From: Pseudomonas asiatica
GTDB taxonomy: Bacteria; Pseudomonadota; Gammaproteobacteria; Pseudomonadales; Pseudomonadaceae
Assembly (NCBI RefSeq): GCF_009932335.1
Contig: NZ_BLJF01000001.1
Coordinates: forward strand, 806,001 to 870,000
Length of the DNA stretch: 64,000 bases
Direction: 5' to 3'
The position numbers were made by a program, and so were the translations under genes. Each line of letters starts with the position of its first letter. The first letter of the stretch is position 1. Under the pieces are notes generated by a model. It had not been told where the DNA came from, made no database searches, and was given only the letters and a program-made list of their open reading frames with translations. Shown here in pieces: positions 56,683 through 64,000 of this stretch.

Positions 56683-57879
56683 CTAGACAGGCTGTCGGTG
56701 CTTCCTGGCCAGGTAGGCCTCCTGTGCCAAGGTCAGCAGCACCGTCAGCAGCATGAACACGATCGATGCCACGAAGATGCCATGAGGCAGGCGTTGGTCG
56801 AGCATCCAGCCAAACGCCACCGGCCCGAGGGCACCGCCGATGCTGAAGCCGGTCGAGACCAGCCCGAACGCTTTGCCCTCGGCGCCGCTCGGTGCCGCCG
56901 CCTTCACCAGCATGTCCCTCGACGGGGCGATGATCCCGGTCAGCAAGCCAATGGCACCGAGAACCACCACCAACCCCCAGCCCCGAAGCAGCCCGAGGGC
57001 CACCAGCGTTGTCAACGCGGCAGCCAGGGCAAAGGCCGAGGCCGCCACCAGGCCGTGACGCCGGGTCCGGTCAGCCAGGGCCCCACCGCACAGTACACCT
57101 GCAGCGCTGCTGAGCAGAAAGGCCGTGAGTGCCGTGTTGGCCCAGGCCAGGGTCAGGTCTTGGCCCTGGACCAGGGCGGCCACGGAGAACTTCTCGATGG
57201 CACTGGTGCTCAGGTTGAGCAAGATGAACAGGACCGTCAGCAGCCCGAGCATGGGCGTGAACAGTCGCGCGCGACCTGCTGCAGTGGGGCCAGCGCCGCC
57301 TTTGCCAGGCTTGGCAACGTGGTGGATTCCATTGCCTGGAACCGATATCAACAGCAAGCCGGCAACCCCCGCAGCCGAGCCCGCCATCAGGGCAGCCTGC
57401 GTGCCGAATAGTGCAGCGATGCCGAGAAATATCGCTGGCGTTACCGCCGAGCCGAGGAAGCCGGCAAAGGTATGGATCGAGAACGCCCGCCCCAGGCGGC
57501 CTTGTTCGATGCCGTTGGCCAGCAACGCGTAGTCGGCCGGGTGGTACACGCCATTGGCCAGGCCGGCCATGGCCATCGCCACCAACAGCAGGATGTAGCT
57601 GGGGCTGACAGCAACCAGCAGGAAACTGATGCTGCCCAGCAGCAAGCCCGCCTTGAGCACCTTGCGCGCACCGTAGTGGTCGACGGCATAGCCTAGCGGT
57701 GCCTGCACCAGGGCGGAGACGATATTGAACACGGCCAGGGCTGCGCCGAGTTCGACGAACCCTACCCCCAGCAAGTCGGGGAGCACGGGTAGCAGCGCCG
57801 GGATAAGCATGATGTGCACATGGCTGACGAAGTGTACGGCAGCAATTTGGGTAAGAAGCTTGGGGCCAGCTTTGGGCAT
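56683..57879 (-). CDS. MFS transporter, fosmidomycin-resistance-like
   Basis: A 398-aa major facilitator protein with twelve hydrophobic segments. The N-terminal AAVHFVSHVHIMLIPALLPV and the loop-2/3 signature GYAVDHYGARKVLKAGLLLG are typical of MFS drug exporters close to Fsr. A further motif GALADRTRRHGLVAAS occurs near the middle. The longest open frame runs back through the adjacent gene; the ATG at 57879 is chosen. It is 59 nt downstream of the BenE-type gene on the same strand, so the two may be one unit. The substrate is unknown. Confidence 0.85.
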   Translation of the reverse strand: MPKAGPKLLTQIAAVHFVSHVHIMLIPALLPVLPDLLGVGFVELGAALAVFNIVSALVQAPLGYAVDHYGARKVLKAGLLLGSISFLLVAVSPSYILLLVAMAMAGLANGVYHPADYALLANGIEQGRLGRAFSIHTFAGFLGSAVTPAIFLGIAALFGTQAALMAGSAAGVAGLLLISVPGNGIHHVAKPGKGGAGPTAAGRARLFTPMLGLLTVLFILLNLSTSAIEKFSVAALVQGQDLTLAWANTALTAFLLSSAAGVLCGGALADRTRRHGLVAASAFALAAALTTLVALGLLRGWGLVVVLGAIGLLTGIIAPSRDMLVKAAAPSGAEGKAFGLVSTGFSIGGALGPVAFGWMLDQRLPHGIFVASIVFMLLTVLLTLAQEAYLARKHRQPV

Positions 57880-57938
57880 GTCGATACCTGTTGTACGGCG
57901 TGCGCACCTGGCGCACGGCAGGATGGTGGAAAGCCCGC

Positions 57939-59153
57939 TTACCGGGAGAAGTGGCAGAAACCGGGTAGGCGGCCGTTCAGTACGGCATAGGCCAGCAAGC
58001 CAATGACCAGCCCCCAGAATGCCCCGCCAATGCCAAACAGGTTGATGTTGGCTGCCGCGGCCAGGAATGTGATCAGTGCCGCTTCGCGTGAACGGGCATC
58101 TGCCATTGCGTTGGCCAGGCTGGCGCCGATGGTGCCCAGCAGTGCAAGGCCGGCCAGCGTGGTGATGAAGGTGGCCGGCAGGGCCATGAACACACTGGCC
58201 AGGGTGACCCCGAATACCCCTACGAGGATGTAGCAGACACCGGCAGCGATGCCCGCGACCCAGCGTTTGCCCGGGTCTTCGTGGGCTTCCTTGCCAGTGC
58301 AGATGGCGGCGGTGATGGCAGCGATGTTGAAAGCGTGCGACCCGAACGGTGCCATCAGCAACGACCCCAGGCCAGTGACTGCCACGATCGGATTGGCGCT
58401 GGTCTTGAAGCCATCGTTGCGCAGCACCAGCATGCCTGGCATGTACTGACCGGTAAGGGTGATCAGGAACAACGGCAGGGCCACGCTCAGGGCGGCGTTG
58501 AGGGAGAAGGTGGGCGCGGTGAACAACGGCGTGGCGAATTCCAGCCTGAGCGCTGTCAGGTCCACCTGGCCCTGCAGTAGCAGGTAGCCCAGGCCCAGCA
58601 GCAGAATGCCTACTACGGCATAGCGGGCGGTAAAGCGTTTGAATGTTACATAGGCCGCGATCAACAGCCCGGCCAGGGCGGGGTCGACCGAGAGGCCGCC
58701 GAATGCACCAATGCCGAATTGCAACAGGATACCCGCCAGCAGGCCGGCGGCAATTCCGCCCGGGATGGCCCGCACCAGGCGCTCGAAGTAACCGGTCACT
58801 CCCAGCATCACGAAGCCGCCTGCCGACAGCAGGTAGGCACCGATGGCGTCGCTGTAGGGCACGCTGGCCAGCGCTGTGACCAGGAACGCAGCGGCCGGCG
58901 TGGACCAGGCGGTGATCACCGGCTCGCGGCTGTACCAGGACAGGACCAGGCCACTGAGCCCGACGCCGATCGACACTGACCAGACCCACGAGGAGGTCAG
59001 CGCCGGGCTCAGCCCGGCCAGCTTGGCGGCCTGGAACACCAGGATGAAGGTGCCGCCATAATTGACTATTACCGAAACGATCCCCGCCACCACGGGGTGA
59101 AGGATGTCTGTCAGCCGTAGCGGGGTGGGAACAGTGTGTGCGGGCGTGTTCAT
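57939..59153 (-). CDS. Benzoate/H+ symporter family permease (BenE-like)
   Basis: A 404-aa inner-membrane permease of the BenE family (12 or more helices). Recognisable features are FILVFQAAKLAGLSPALTSS near the N-terminus, SREPVITAWSTPAAAFLVTA, and TGQYMPGMLVLRNDGFKTSA followed by GSHAFNIAAITAAICTGKEA in the middle. This family imports benzoate in Acinetobacter and P. putida. No benABCD genes are nearby, so another carboxylate or a spare benzoate permease is possible. It is divergent from the MocR regulator at 59244 (90-nt gap), implying control by it. Confidence 0.88.
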   Translation of the reverse strand: MNTPAHTVPTPLRLTDILHPVVAGIVSVIVNYGGTFILVFQAAKLAGLSPALTSSWVWSVSIGVGLSGLVLSWYSREPVITAWSTPAAAFLVTALASVPYSDAIGAYLLSAGGFVMLGVTGYFERLVRAIPGGIAAGLLAGILLQFGIGAFGGLSVDPALAGLLIAAYVTFKRFTARYAVVGILLLGLGYLLLQGQVDLTALRLEFATPLFTAPTFSLNAALSVALPLFLITLTGQYMPGMLVLRNDGFKTSANPIVAVTGLGSLLMAPFGSHAFNIAAITAAICTGKEAHEDPGKRWVAGIAAGVCYILVGVFGVTLASVFMALPATFITTLAGLALLGTIGASLANAMADARSREAALITFLAAAANINLFGIGGAFWGLVIGLLAYAVLNGRLPGFCHFSR

Positions 59154-59184
59154 CGAGGCCTCGGTCGTTCTGGCGCATAGAGTT

Positions 59185-59238
59185 GGAAAGGCTGGTTTTT
59201 ATAGCGCTAGAATGGCCGGTATAGCCCCACCACTTTTC
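59185..59238. promoter_or_regulatory. Shared promoter between benE-like and mocR-like genes
   Basis: Two related stretches, GGCTGGTTTTTATAGCG and GGCCGGTATAGCC, lie in the 90-nt gap and could be MocR operator half-sites. Exact sites are inferred. Confidence 0.35.
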
Positions 59239-59243
59239 CACAC

Positions 59244-60767
59244 ATGGCCATACCAATGTTCAAGCATGCACAACTGGAGTCGGTGAAAGCCTGGATCGGC
59301 GACCCAGAGCGCGCGTCACTGCCTTTGCACGTAAGAATCCAGCGTGCGATACGCCAGCTTGTTCTCGAAGGGGCGTTGCCCGTGGGCAAGGCGTTGCCCG
59401 CCTCCCGTGCGCTGGCGGCCTCGCTGGCTGTGTCACGGGATACGGTCGAGGCTGCATATGGCCAGCTGCACGCCGAAGGATTCATCGAGCGCCGGGTGGG
59501 CAGTGGCAGCTTCGTTTCACCCCGTGCGCAGCACCTGCCGGCCCAGCCCCGGGGCCGCAAGGTGAAAGCCCCGGACGAACCGTCGGCAATCAGCCGTCGT
59601 GGCCAGGCGCTGTGCCAGGAGGGCGGAGTGCACAATTTCTTCGTTTCTCGGCCGTTTGCGCCGGGGGTGGCGGAAACCCGCAACTTCCCGTTGCAGGCCT
59701 GGGAAAAGCTGCAACGGCAGGTGTTCAAGGAACATGGCTCCCAGGCATTGCAGCCCAGTAGCGCGCAAGGTACCGAGCCACTGCGGCGGGCTATTGCCGA
59801 TTACGTCAATCTTGAACGTGGCGCACAGGCCACGGCTGACCGCGTGCTCATCCTTACCAGTTCACAGCAGGCGTTCAGCCTGTGTGCCCACGTATTGGCC
59901 GACGCGGGCGACCAAGTGGTTATCGAAGACCCGGCCTACCATGGGGTCAGGAAGGCGCTGGGTGCTGCTGGCCTGCATTGCATCGCCGTGGCCGTGGACA
60001 CGGACGGCATGCAGGTCGAGCAGATAACACGGCTGGCTCCCCATGCCAGGGCTGTTTTCCTGACCCCTTCGCATCAGTTCCCTACTGGCGTTACCCTGTC
60101 CCTGGACCGGCGTCTGGCGGTGATCGAGTGGGCGCGGCAACAACGCGCCTGGATCATCGAGGACGATTACGACAGCGAGTTTCACTATGCCGGCAAACCC
60201 ACCGCGTGCGTGCAAGGCCTGGATGCCCACGACCGTACGGTTTACATCGGCACGTTCACCAAGTCCCTGTTCGCCGGCTTGCGCATTGCCTACATGGTCT
60301 TGCCGCCGCAACTGGTCGAGCCGATGACCGCTGCGCGAACCTTGCAGGACGGGCATACGGCTTCGCTGGCGCAACTGACCTTGGCCAGGTTCATCGAAGG
60401 CGGGCACTTCGGCGCCCATGTGCGCTTGATGCGGGCGATCTATGCGGAGCGCCGCGATGCCCTGGCGGCATTGGTGCAGGCACAGCTGTCGGACTTTCTT
60501 GTCGCGCGTGTGCCCGCAGGCGGCATGCAGATGCCTTGTGTTTTCACCAGGCCGATGCCTGAAGAACAGGTCGTGAAGGCGGCGCAGGCCGCTGGTATCG
60601 ACCTGCTGGGGCTAAGTGGCCTGTATGCGTCGACGAAAGGGGAGGCGGGATTGCTGATGGGGTTTGCGGCGCATACCCCTGGCGAGCTGGCGATGGCCGT
60701 GGCAAAACTGGCGAAGGTGTTGCGCCAGGTCGAGTCTGGCCAAGGGCGAGCAACATTGCCAGGATGA
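59244..60767 (+). CDS. MocR-family GntR regulator with aminotransferase domain
   Basis: A 507-aa regulator. The N-terminal winged helix (about 20-85) includes GALPVGKALPASRALAASLA and VEAAYGQLHAEGFIERRVGS. The aminotransferase-like domain (about 130-495) has the PLP lysine in TVYIGTFTKSLFAGLRIAYM, the PLP-ring segment in EDDYDSEFHY and FLTPSHQFPTGVTLSLDRRL. This is the second MocR in the window and again divergent from a transporter. It probably controls the benE-like/MFS pair in response to an amine or amino-acid ligand. Confidence 0.9.
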   Translation: MAIPMFKHAQLESVKAWIGDPERASLPLHVRIQRAIRQLVLEGALPVGKALPASRALAASLAVSRDTVEAAYGQLHAEGFIERRVGSGSFVSPRAQHLPAQPRGRKVKAPDEPSAISRRGQALCQEGGVHNFFVSRPFAPGVAETRNFPLQAWEKLQRQVFKEHGSQALQPSSAQGTEPLRRAIADYVNLERGAQATADRVLILTSSQQAFSLCAHVLADAGDQVVIEDPAYHGVRKALGAAGLHCIAVAVDTDGMQVEQITRLAPHARAVFLTPSHQFPTGVTLSLDRRLAVIEWARQQRAWIIEDDYDSEFHYAGKPTACVQGLDAHDRTVYIGTFTKSLFAGLRIAYMVLPPQLVEPMTAARTLQDGHTASLAQLTLARFIEGGHFGAHVRLMRAIYAERRDALAALVQAQLSDFLVARVPAGGMQMPCVFTRPMPEEQVVKAAQAAGIDLLGLSGLYASTKGEAGLLMGFAAHTPGELAMAVAKLAKVLRQVESGQGRATLPG

Positions 60768-60804
60768 AGCCCGGCAGCAAGACGCCGCCGGGCAGTTGTC
60801 ACGG

Positions 60805-61692
60805 TCAGGCGGCCAGTTCTACCAGCATGCTCTTCAGGTAGTCGTTGCCTTGCGCATCCAGCGGTTGCAGGGGCAGGCGTGGAGCGCCGACATCCTGGCC
60901 GAGCAGTTTCAAACCGGCCTTGATGGTGGTGGGCAGGCCACGGCGGGTGATGTACTCCAGCAGTTCATACTGCCGGTAGAACAACGCGCGAGCTTCGGCC
61001 AGGTTGCCTTGCTGCACCGCGTCCCACAGCGCCAGGTTCAGCGCCGGGATCAGGTTGGGCGCGGCGGTGCACCAGCCGGTGGCACCGGCCACCAGGGCTT
61101 CCAGGGTGAGCGGGTTGCAACCGTTGTAGAAGGCCACCTGGCCATCGGTGGCCTTGAACAGGCGGTGCATGCGCTGGATGTCGCCGGTGCTTTCCTTGAC
61201 CATGGTCACATTGGGCACTTCGCCGAGGATGCGCAGGATCAGCTCCACCGACAGGTCGGTGCCGCTGGTGCCCGGGTTGTTGTAGAGCATGATCGGAATG
61301 TCGATGGCCGCGCCCACCGCCTTGTAGTGGGCGACCACTTCGGCTTCGGTGAGCTTCCAGTAGGAGATGGGCAGCACCATCACCGCCGTGGCGCCGCAGG
61401 CCTGTGCCAGGCGGGCGCGCTGCACGGTGCGTGCGGTGGTCAGGTCGGAGACGCTGACCACGCTGGGCACGCGGCCGGCGATGCGTGCCTGGCTGAAGCG
61501 CACCACCGTTTCCCATTCGCTGTCGGACAGGTAGGCGCCTTCGCCGGTGCTGCCCAGCGGTGCGATGGCGTGCACGCCGTCCTCTATCAGGCGGTCGATG
61601 GACAGGCCCAGGGCATCCAGGTCGAGCGCGCCGTCTGCCTTGAAGGGAGTGATGGTGTAGCCGATAACGCCGCGAATTACAGGTGTAGACAT
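60805..61692 (-). CDS. DapA-family (dihydrodipicolinate synthase-like) lyase
   Basis: A 295-aa class I aldolase of the DHDPS/NAL superfamily. The N-terminal GSTGEGAYLSDSEW replaces the usual GTTGE phosphate/pyruvate loop, the catalytic tyrosine is in IPIMLYNNPGTSGTDL, and the Schiff-base lysine in NVTMVKESTGD. It probably cleaves or condenses a pyruvate-derived 2-oxo acid rather than making lysine precursor, because it sits in an accessory cluster. It is 44 nt downstream of the class II aldolase gene on the same strand, so the two are likely co-transcribed. The substrate is unknown. Confidence 0.82.
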   Translation of the reverse strand: MSTPVIRGVIGYTITPFKADGALDLDALGLSIDRLIEDGVHAIAPLGSTGEGAYLSDSEWETVVRFSQARIAGRVPSVVSVSDLTTARTVQRARLAQACGATAVMVLPISYWKLTEAEVVAHYKAVGAAIDIPIMLYNNPGTSGTDLSVELILRILGEVPNVTMVKESTGDIQRMHRLFKATDGQVAFYNGCNPLTLEALVAGATGWCTAAPNLIPALNLALWDAVQQGNLAEARALFYRQYELLEYITRRGLPTTIKAGLKLLGQDVGAPRLPLQPLDAQGNDYLKSMLVELAA

Positions 61693-61736
61693 AACCAGGC
61701 ACCTTTGCCGTTGTTGGGGAAAGAGTACAGCTTCAG

Positions 61737-62519
61737 TCAGCCCAGGCAGTCGCCATGGGCACGCAAGGCACGGCGCGCGTAATAGCTGAACGCGGCACCA
61801 TGACGTTTGGGGGTGGAGATCCAGTCGTGGGCTTCCTTGCCCAGGGCATCCGGGATGGGGCGAATTTCACCGGCGCCCATGGCCAGCAGCTGCATCTTTG
61901 CCGCGCGCTCGAACAGCATGGCAAGGACGCAGGCTTCCTCGATCGAGCGGCCGGCGATCAGCAAACCGTGGTGGGAAAGCAGGATCGCGCGCTTGTCGCC
62001 GATCGCCCTGGAGATGATTTCACCTTCTTCGTTGCCCACTGGTACGCCGGGCCATTCCTTGAGGAACGCGCAGTCGTCGAACAGCGGGCACAGGTCCATG
62101 TGCGAGATCGCCAGTGGCACTTCCAGCATCGACAGGGCGGCACTGTGCAGTGGGTGGGTGTGGATGATGCAGTTGACGTCGGGGCGTGCGCGGTACAGCC
62201 AGCTATGGAAGCGGTTGGCCGGGTTGGCCATGCCGCGGCCTTGCAGCACGGTGAGGTCTTCGTCGACCACCAGCAGGTTGGAAGCGGCGATCTCGTCGAA
62301 GCCCAGGCCGAGTTGTTGCGTGTAGTAGGTGCCAGGCTGCTCGGCGCGGGCGGTGATCTGCCCGGCCAGGCCCGAGTCGTGGCCGCCGTCGAACAGGATG
62401 CGGCAGGTAAGGGCGAGTTTCTGGCGAGGAGTGTAGGTGTTGTCGGCCAGCGCCGTCAGCATCTGCTGCTGGGCGAGTTTGACGAGCTGATCCTTGGGGG
62501 TCTGCATGGTGGTCGTCAT
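61737..62519 (-). CDS. Class II aldolase/adducin family protein
   Basis: A 260-aa (265 if started at 62534) zinc-dependent aldolase-like protein. The glycine-rich FDGGHDSGLAGQITARAEQP and the metal ligands in CIIHTHPLHSAALSM and ILLSHHGLLIAG are present in the order seen in L-fuculose-phosphate aldolase and ribulose-5-phosphate epimerase relatives. The LSHHG histidine pair suggests an active metal site. The start ATG 62519 has an AGG-type ribosome site; the ATG at 62534 does not. It is divergent from the acyl-CoA ligase gene across a promoter rich in GTGTCA repeats. Confidence 0.82.
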   Translation of the reverse strand: MTTTMQTPKDQLVKLAQQQMLTALADNTYTPRQKLALTCRILFDGGHDSGLAGQITARAEQPGTYYTQQLGLGFDEIAASNLLVVDEDLTVLQGRGMANPANRFHSWLYRARPDVNCIIHTHPLHSAALSMLEVPLAISHMDLCPLFDDCAFLKEWPGVPVGNEEGEIISRAIGDKRAILLSHHGLLIAGRSIEEACVLAMLFERAAKMQLLAMGAGEIRPIPDALGKEAHDWISTPKRHGAAFSYYARRALRAHGDCLG

Positions 62520-62574
62520 GGGCTGTACCTGCATGAAGGGCCTATAAAGGCTGATTGGCGCGAAGCGCTATCAG

Positions 62575-62627
62575 GACACAAAATCAATATTAATGACACA
62601 AGGTGTCATTTGCAAGCGATGTGTCAT
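62575..62627. promoter_or_regulatory. TGTCA-type operator repeats between divergent genes
   Basis: ATGACAC-AAG-GTGTCAT (62593-62609) is a perfect 7-3-7 palindrome. A GACACA half-site lies at 62575-62580 and a GTGTCAT half-site at 62621-62627. The arrangement suits a dimeric regulator controlling the divergent aldolase and ligase genes. No regulator gene lies inside the cluster within the window. Confidence 0.55.
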
Positions 62628-62755
62628 CACCACTGCCGCTCATGCGATGTGGTCCAGTGCAAACCGTTATGGCCTGCATACGTAACTGGTATTACTTGCT
62701 CCGACCGCACGCTGTTTAGCATCGACCGGGTCTTAACCGCGACGAGAACAACAAC

Positions 62756-64000
62756 GTGAACCTCGCAACCCTAACCAGTCGAAGTGCAAGATACTGGCCT
62801 GAGCGCTTGGCGGTGATCGACCGCCACACCCGCCTCACCTTCGCGCAGCTTGAACAGCGGACCAATCAGTTGGCCTCGGCCTTGTTGGCCCACGGCATCA
62901 CCAGCGGCGAACATGTCGCGATCCTGGCTCCCAACCGGGTCGAGCTGGTGGAGGCTGAGGTGGCTTTCTACAAGGCCGGCCTGGTCAAGGTCCCGGTCAA
63001 TGCACGCCTGGCGCTGGATGAAGTGATCCAGGTACTGAATGACGCCTGCAGCGTCGCGCTGATCGCCGACCCGCAAGCTGCCGAGGCCTTGCTGGCGCGC
63101 AGGCAGGAGGTGCCTGCGCTACGCCTGATCGTTACCCTTGGCGAGCAGGGCGGCGATATCGGCTACGGCGCACTGCTGGCCCAAGGCAGCAGCCAGCCGG
63201 TCAGTTGCGATCTGCCTGACGATGCACTGGCCGTATTGCACTACACCTCGGGCAGTTCCGGTGTGCTCAAGGCAGCAATGCTCAGCGTCGGCAACCGCAA
63301 GGCGCTGATCCGCAAGAGCATCGCCAGCCCCACCCGGCGTGCCGGCCCAGGCGACATCATGGCCCATGTCGGCCCCATCACCCATGCCAGCGGCATGCAG
63401 CTGATGCCGCTGCTGGCGGTGGGTGCCTGCAGCCTGTTGCTGGAACGCTACGATGACCAGTTGCTGCTCGAGACCATCCAGCGCGAGGGCGTGACCCGGT
63501 TGTTCCTGGTGCCGGCCATGATCAACCGTCTGGTCAATTTTCCCGGGGTCGAGCGCTATGACCTGAGCAGCCTGCGCCTGGTGATGTATGGCGCAGCGCC
63601 AATGGCGCCAGCGCTGGTCAAGCGGGCTATCGAAGTGTTCGGGCCGATTCTTGCCCAGGGCTACGGCGCTGGCGAAACCTGCTCGCTGGTGACGGTGCTG
63701 ACCGAGCAGGACCACCTGTGTGAAGGCGGCGACTACCGCCGGCTGGCCTCGTGCGGACGATGCTACTTCGAGACCGACCTGCGTGTGGTGAACGACGATT
63801 TCCGCGATGTCCAGCCAGGCGAGGTGGGCGAGATCGTGGTCAAGGGACCGGACATCATGCAGGGCTACTGGCGCGCACCGCATCTCACCGCCGAGGTTAT
63901 GCGTGATGGCTACTACCTCACCGGCGACCTGGCCACGGTGGACCAGCAGGGCTACGTGTTCATCGTCGACCGCAAGAAGGAAATGATCATTTCCGGTGGC
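62756..64000 (+). CDS. AMP-dependent acyl-CoA ligase, 3' end outside the window
   Basis: The first 415 codons of an ANL-superfamily acyl/aryl-CoA synthetase, open to the last base. The start is GTG 62756 (no ATG in frame after a TAG 39 nt upstream). The phosphate-binding loop is unusual: LHYTSGSSGVLKAAMLSVGN at about 161-180, with Leu-Lys-Ala where most members have Pro-Lys-Gly. The adenine region YGAGETCSL, the GDL of YLTGDLATV and DRKKEMIISGG follow in order. It activates a carboxylic acid to its CoA ester. It is divergent from the aldolase/DapA-like pair and may act with them on one compound, which cannot be named. Confidence 0.88.
   Translation, partial: MNLATLTSRSARYWPERLAVIDRHTRLTFAQLEQRTNQLASALLAHGITSGEHVAILAPNRVELVEAEVAFYKAGLVKVPVNARLALDEVIQVLNDACSVALIADPQAAEALLARRQEVPALRLIVTLGEQGGDIGYGALLAQGSSQPVSCDLPDDALAVLHYTSGSSGVLKAAMLSVGNRKALIRKSIASPTRRAGPGDIMAHVGPITHASGMQLMPLLAVGACSLLLERYDDQLLLETIQREGVTRLFLVPAMINRLVNFPGVERYDLSSLRLVMYGAAPMAPALVKRAIEVFGPILAQGYGAGETCSLVTVLTEQDHLCEGGDYRRLASCGRCYFETDLRVVNDDFRDVQPGEVGEIVVKGPDIMQGYWRAPHLTAEVMRDGYYLTGDLATVDQQGYVFIVDRKKEMIISGG

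Overview
The window is a GC-rich, gene-dense chromosomal segment of a Pseudomonas, almost certainly of the P. putida group. The evidence is the gene order fimV-truA-trpF-accD-folC-(SPOR)-cvpA-purF-metZ, the many P. putida-type REP palindromes between genes, and pseudomonad-restricted small families (DUF2242, DUF5629, DUF3077-like). No integrase, transposase, prophage block or CRISPR array was seen.

Layout. 1-11566: housekeeping block running rightward (polar landmark FimV, tRNA pseudouridylation, Trp, fatty-acid, folate, purine and Met synthesis). 11745-12421: a tRNA-Val gene and three identical tRNA-Asp genes. 12557-18514: lipoprotein, a transporter divergent from a MocR regulator, an AraC regulator and a nitrilase-fold protein lacking its catalytic residues. 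18706-35664: metabolic and housekeeping genes (2,4-dienoyl-CoA reductase, D-cysteine desulfhydrase-like enzyme, cytochrome b561, NAD kinase, a phosphoesterase, a rhomboid protease with a REP inside its reading frame, PepN, a YCF48/RND export pair, a lactonase). 35674-41143: leftward sbcD-sbcC-gst. 41330-46605: type VI secretion Rhs island, with a prePAAR/PAAR-Rhs effector broken by a single-base frameshift, an AHH-type nuclease tip, an AT-rich immunity gene and a displaced Rhs core fragment. 47415-47861: a DUF3077-like gene without a normal start, behind a leader whose repeats can form two mutually exclusive folds. 48224-55055: leftward moxR-DUF58-DUF4381-VWA-VWA/TPR-batD operon. 55287-56594: orphan Tle-type lipase effector. 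56683-64000: accessory metabolism, with an MFS exporter, a BenE-type permease, a second MocR regulator, and a DapA-like lyase plus class II aldolase divergent from an acyl-CoA ligase that runs off the window.

Most notable: (1) the A-B-A' leader at 47694-47861, in which one central segment is complementary to both flanks, as in a switch; (2) hairpins that bury the Shine-Dalgarno sequences ahead of both candidate T6SS effectors, the Rhs one acting through a 26-codon leader ORF; (3) the Rhs island with its frameshift, toxin/immunity pair and displaced core; (4) a REP domesticated as coding sequence in the rhomboid gene; (5) a 40-bp perfect inverted repeat and a BIME nested inside another BIME. 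All family names come from reading motifs by eye; no database search was run.
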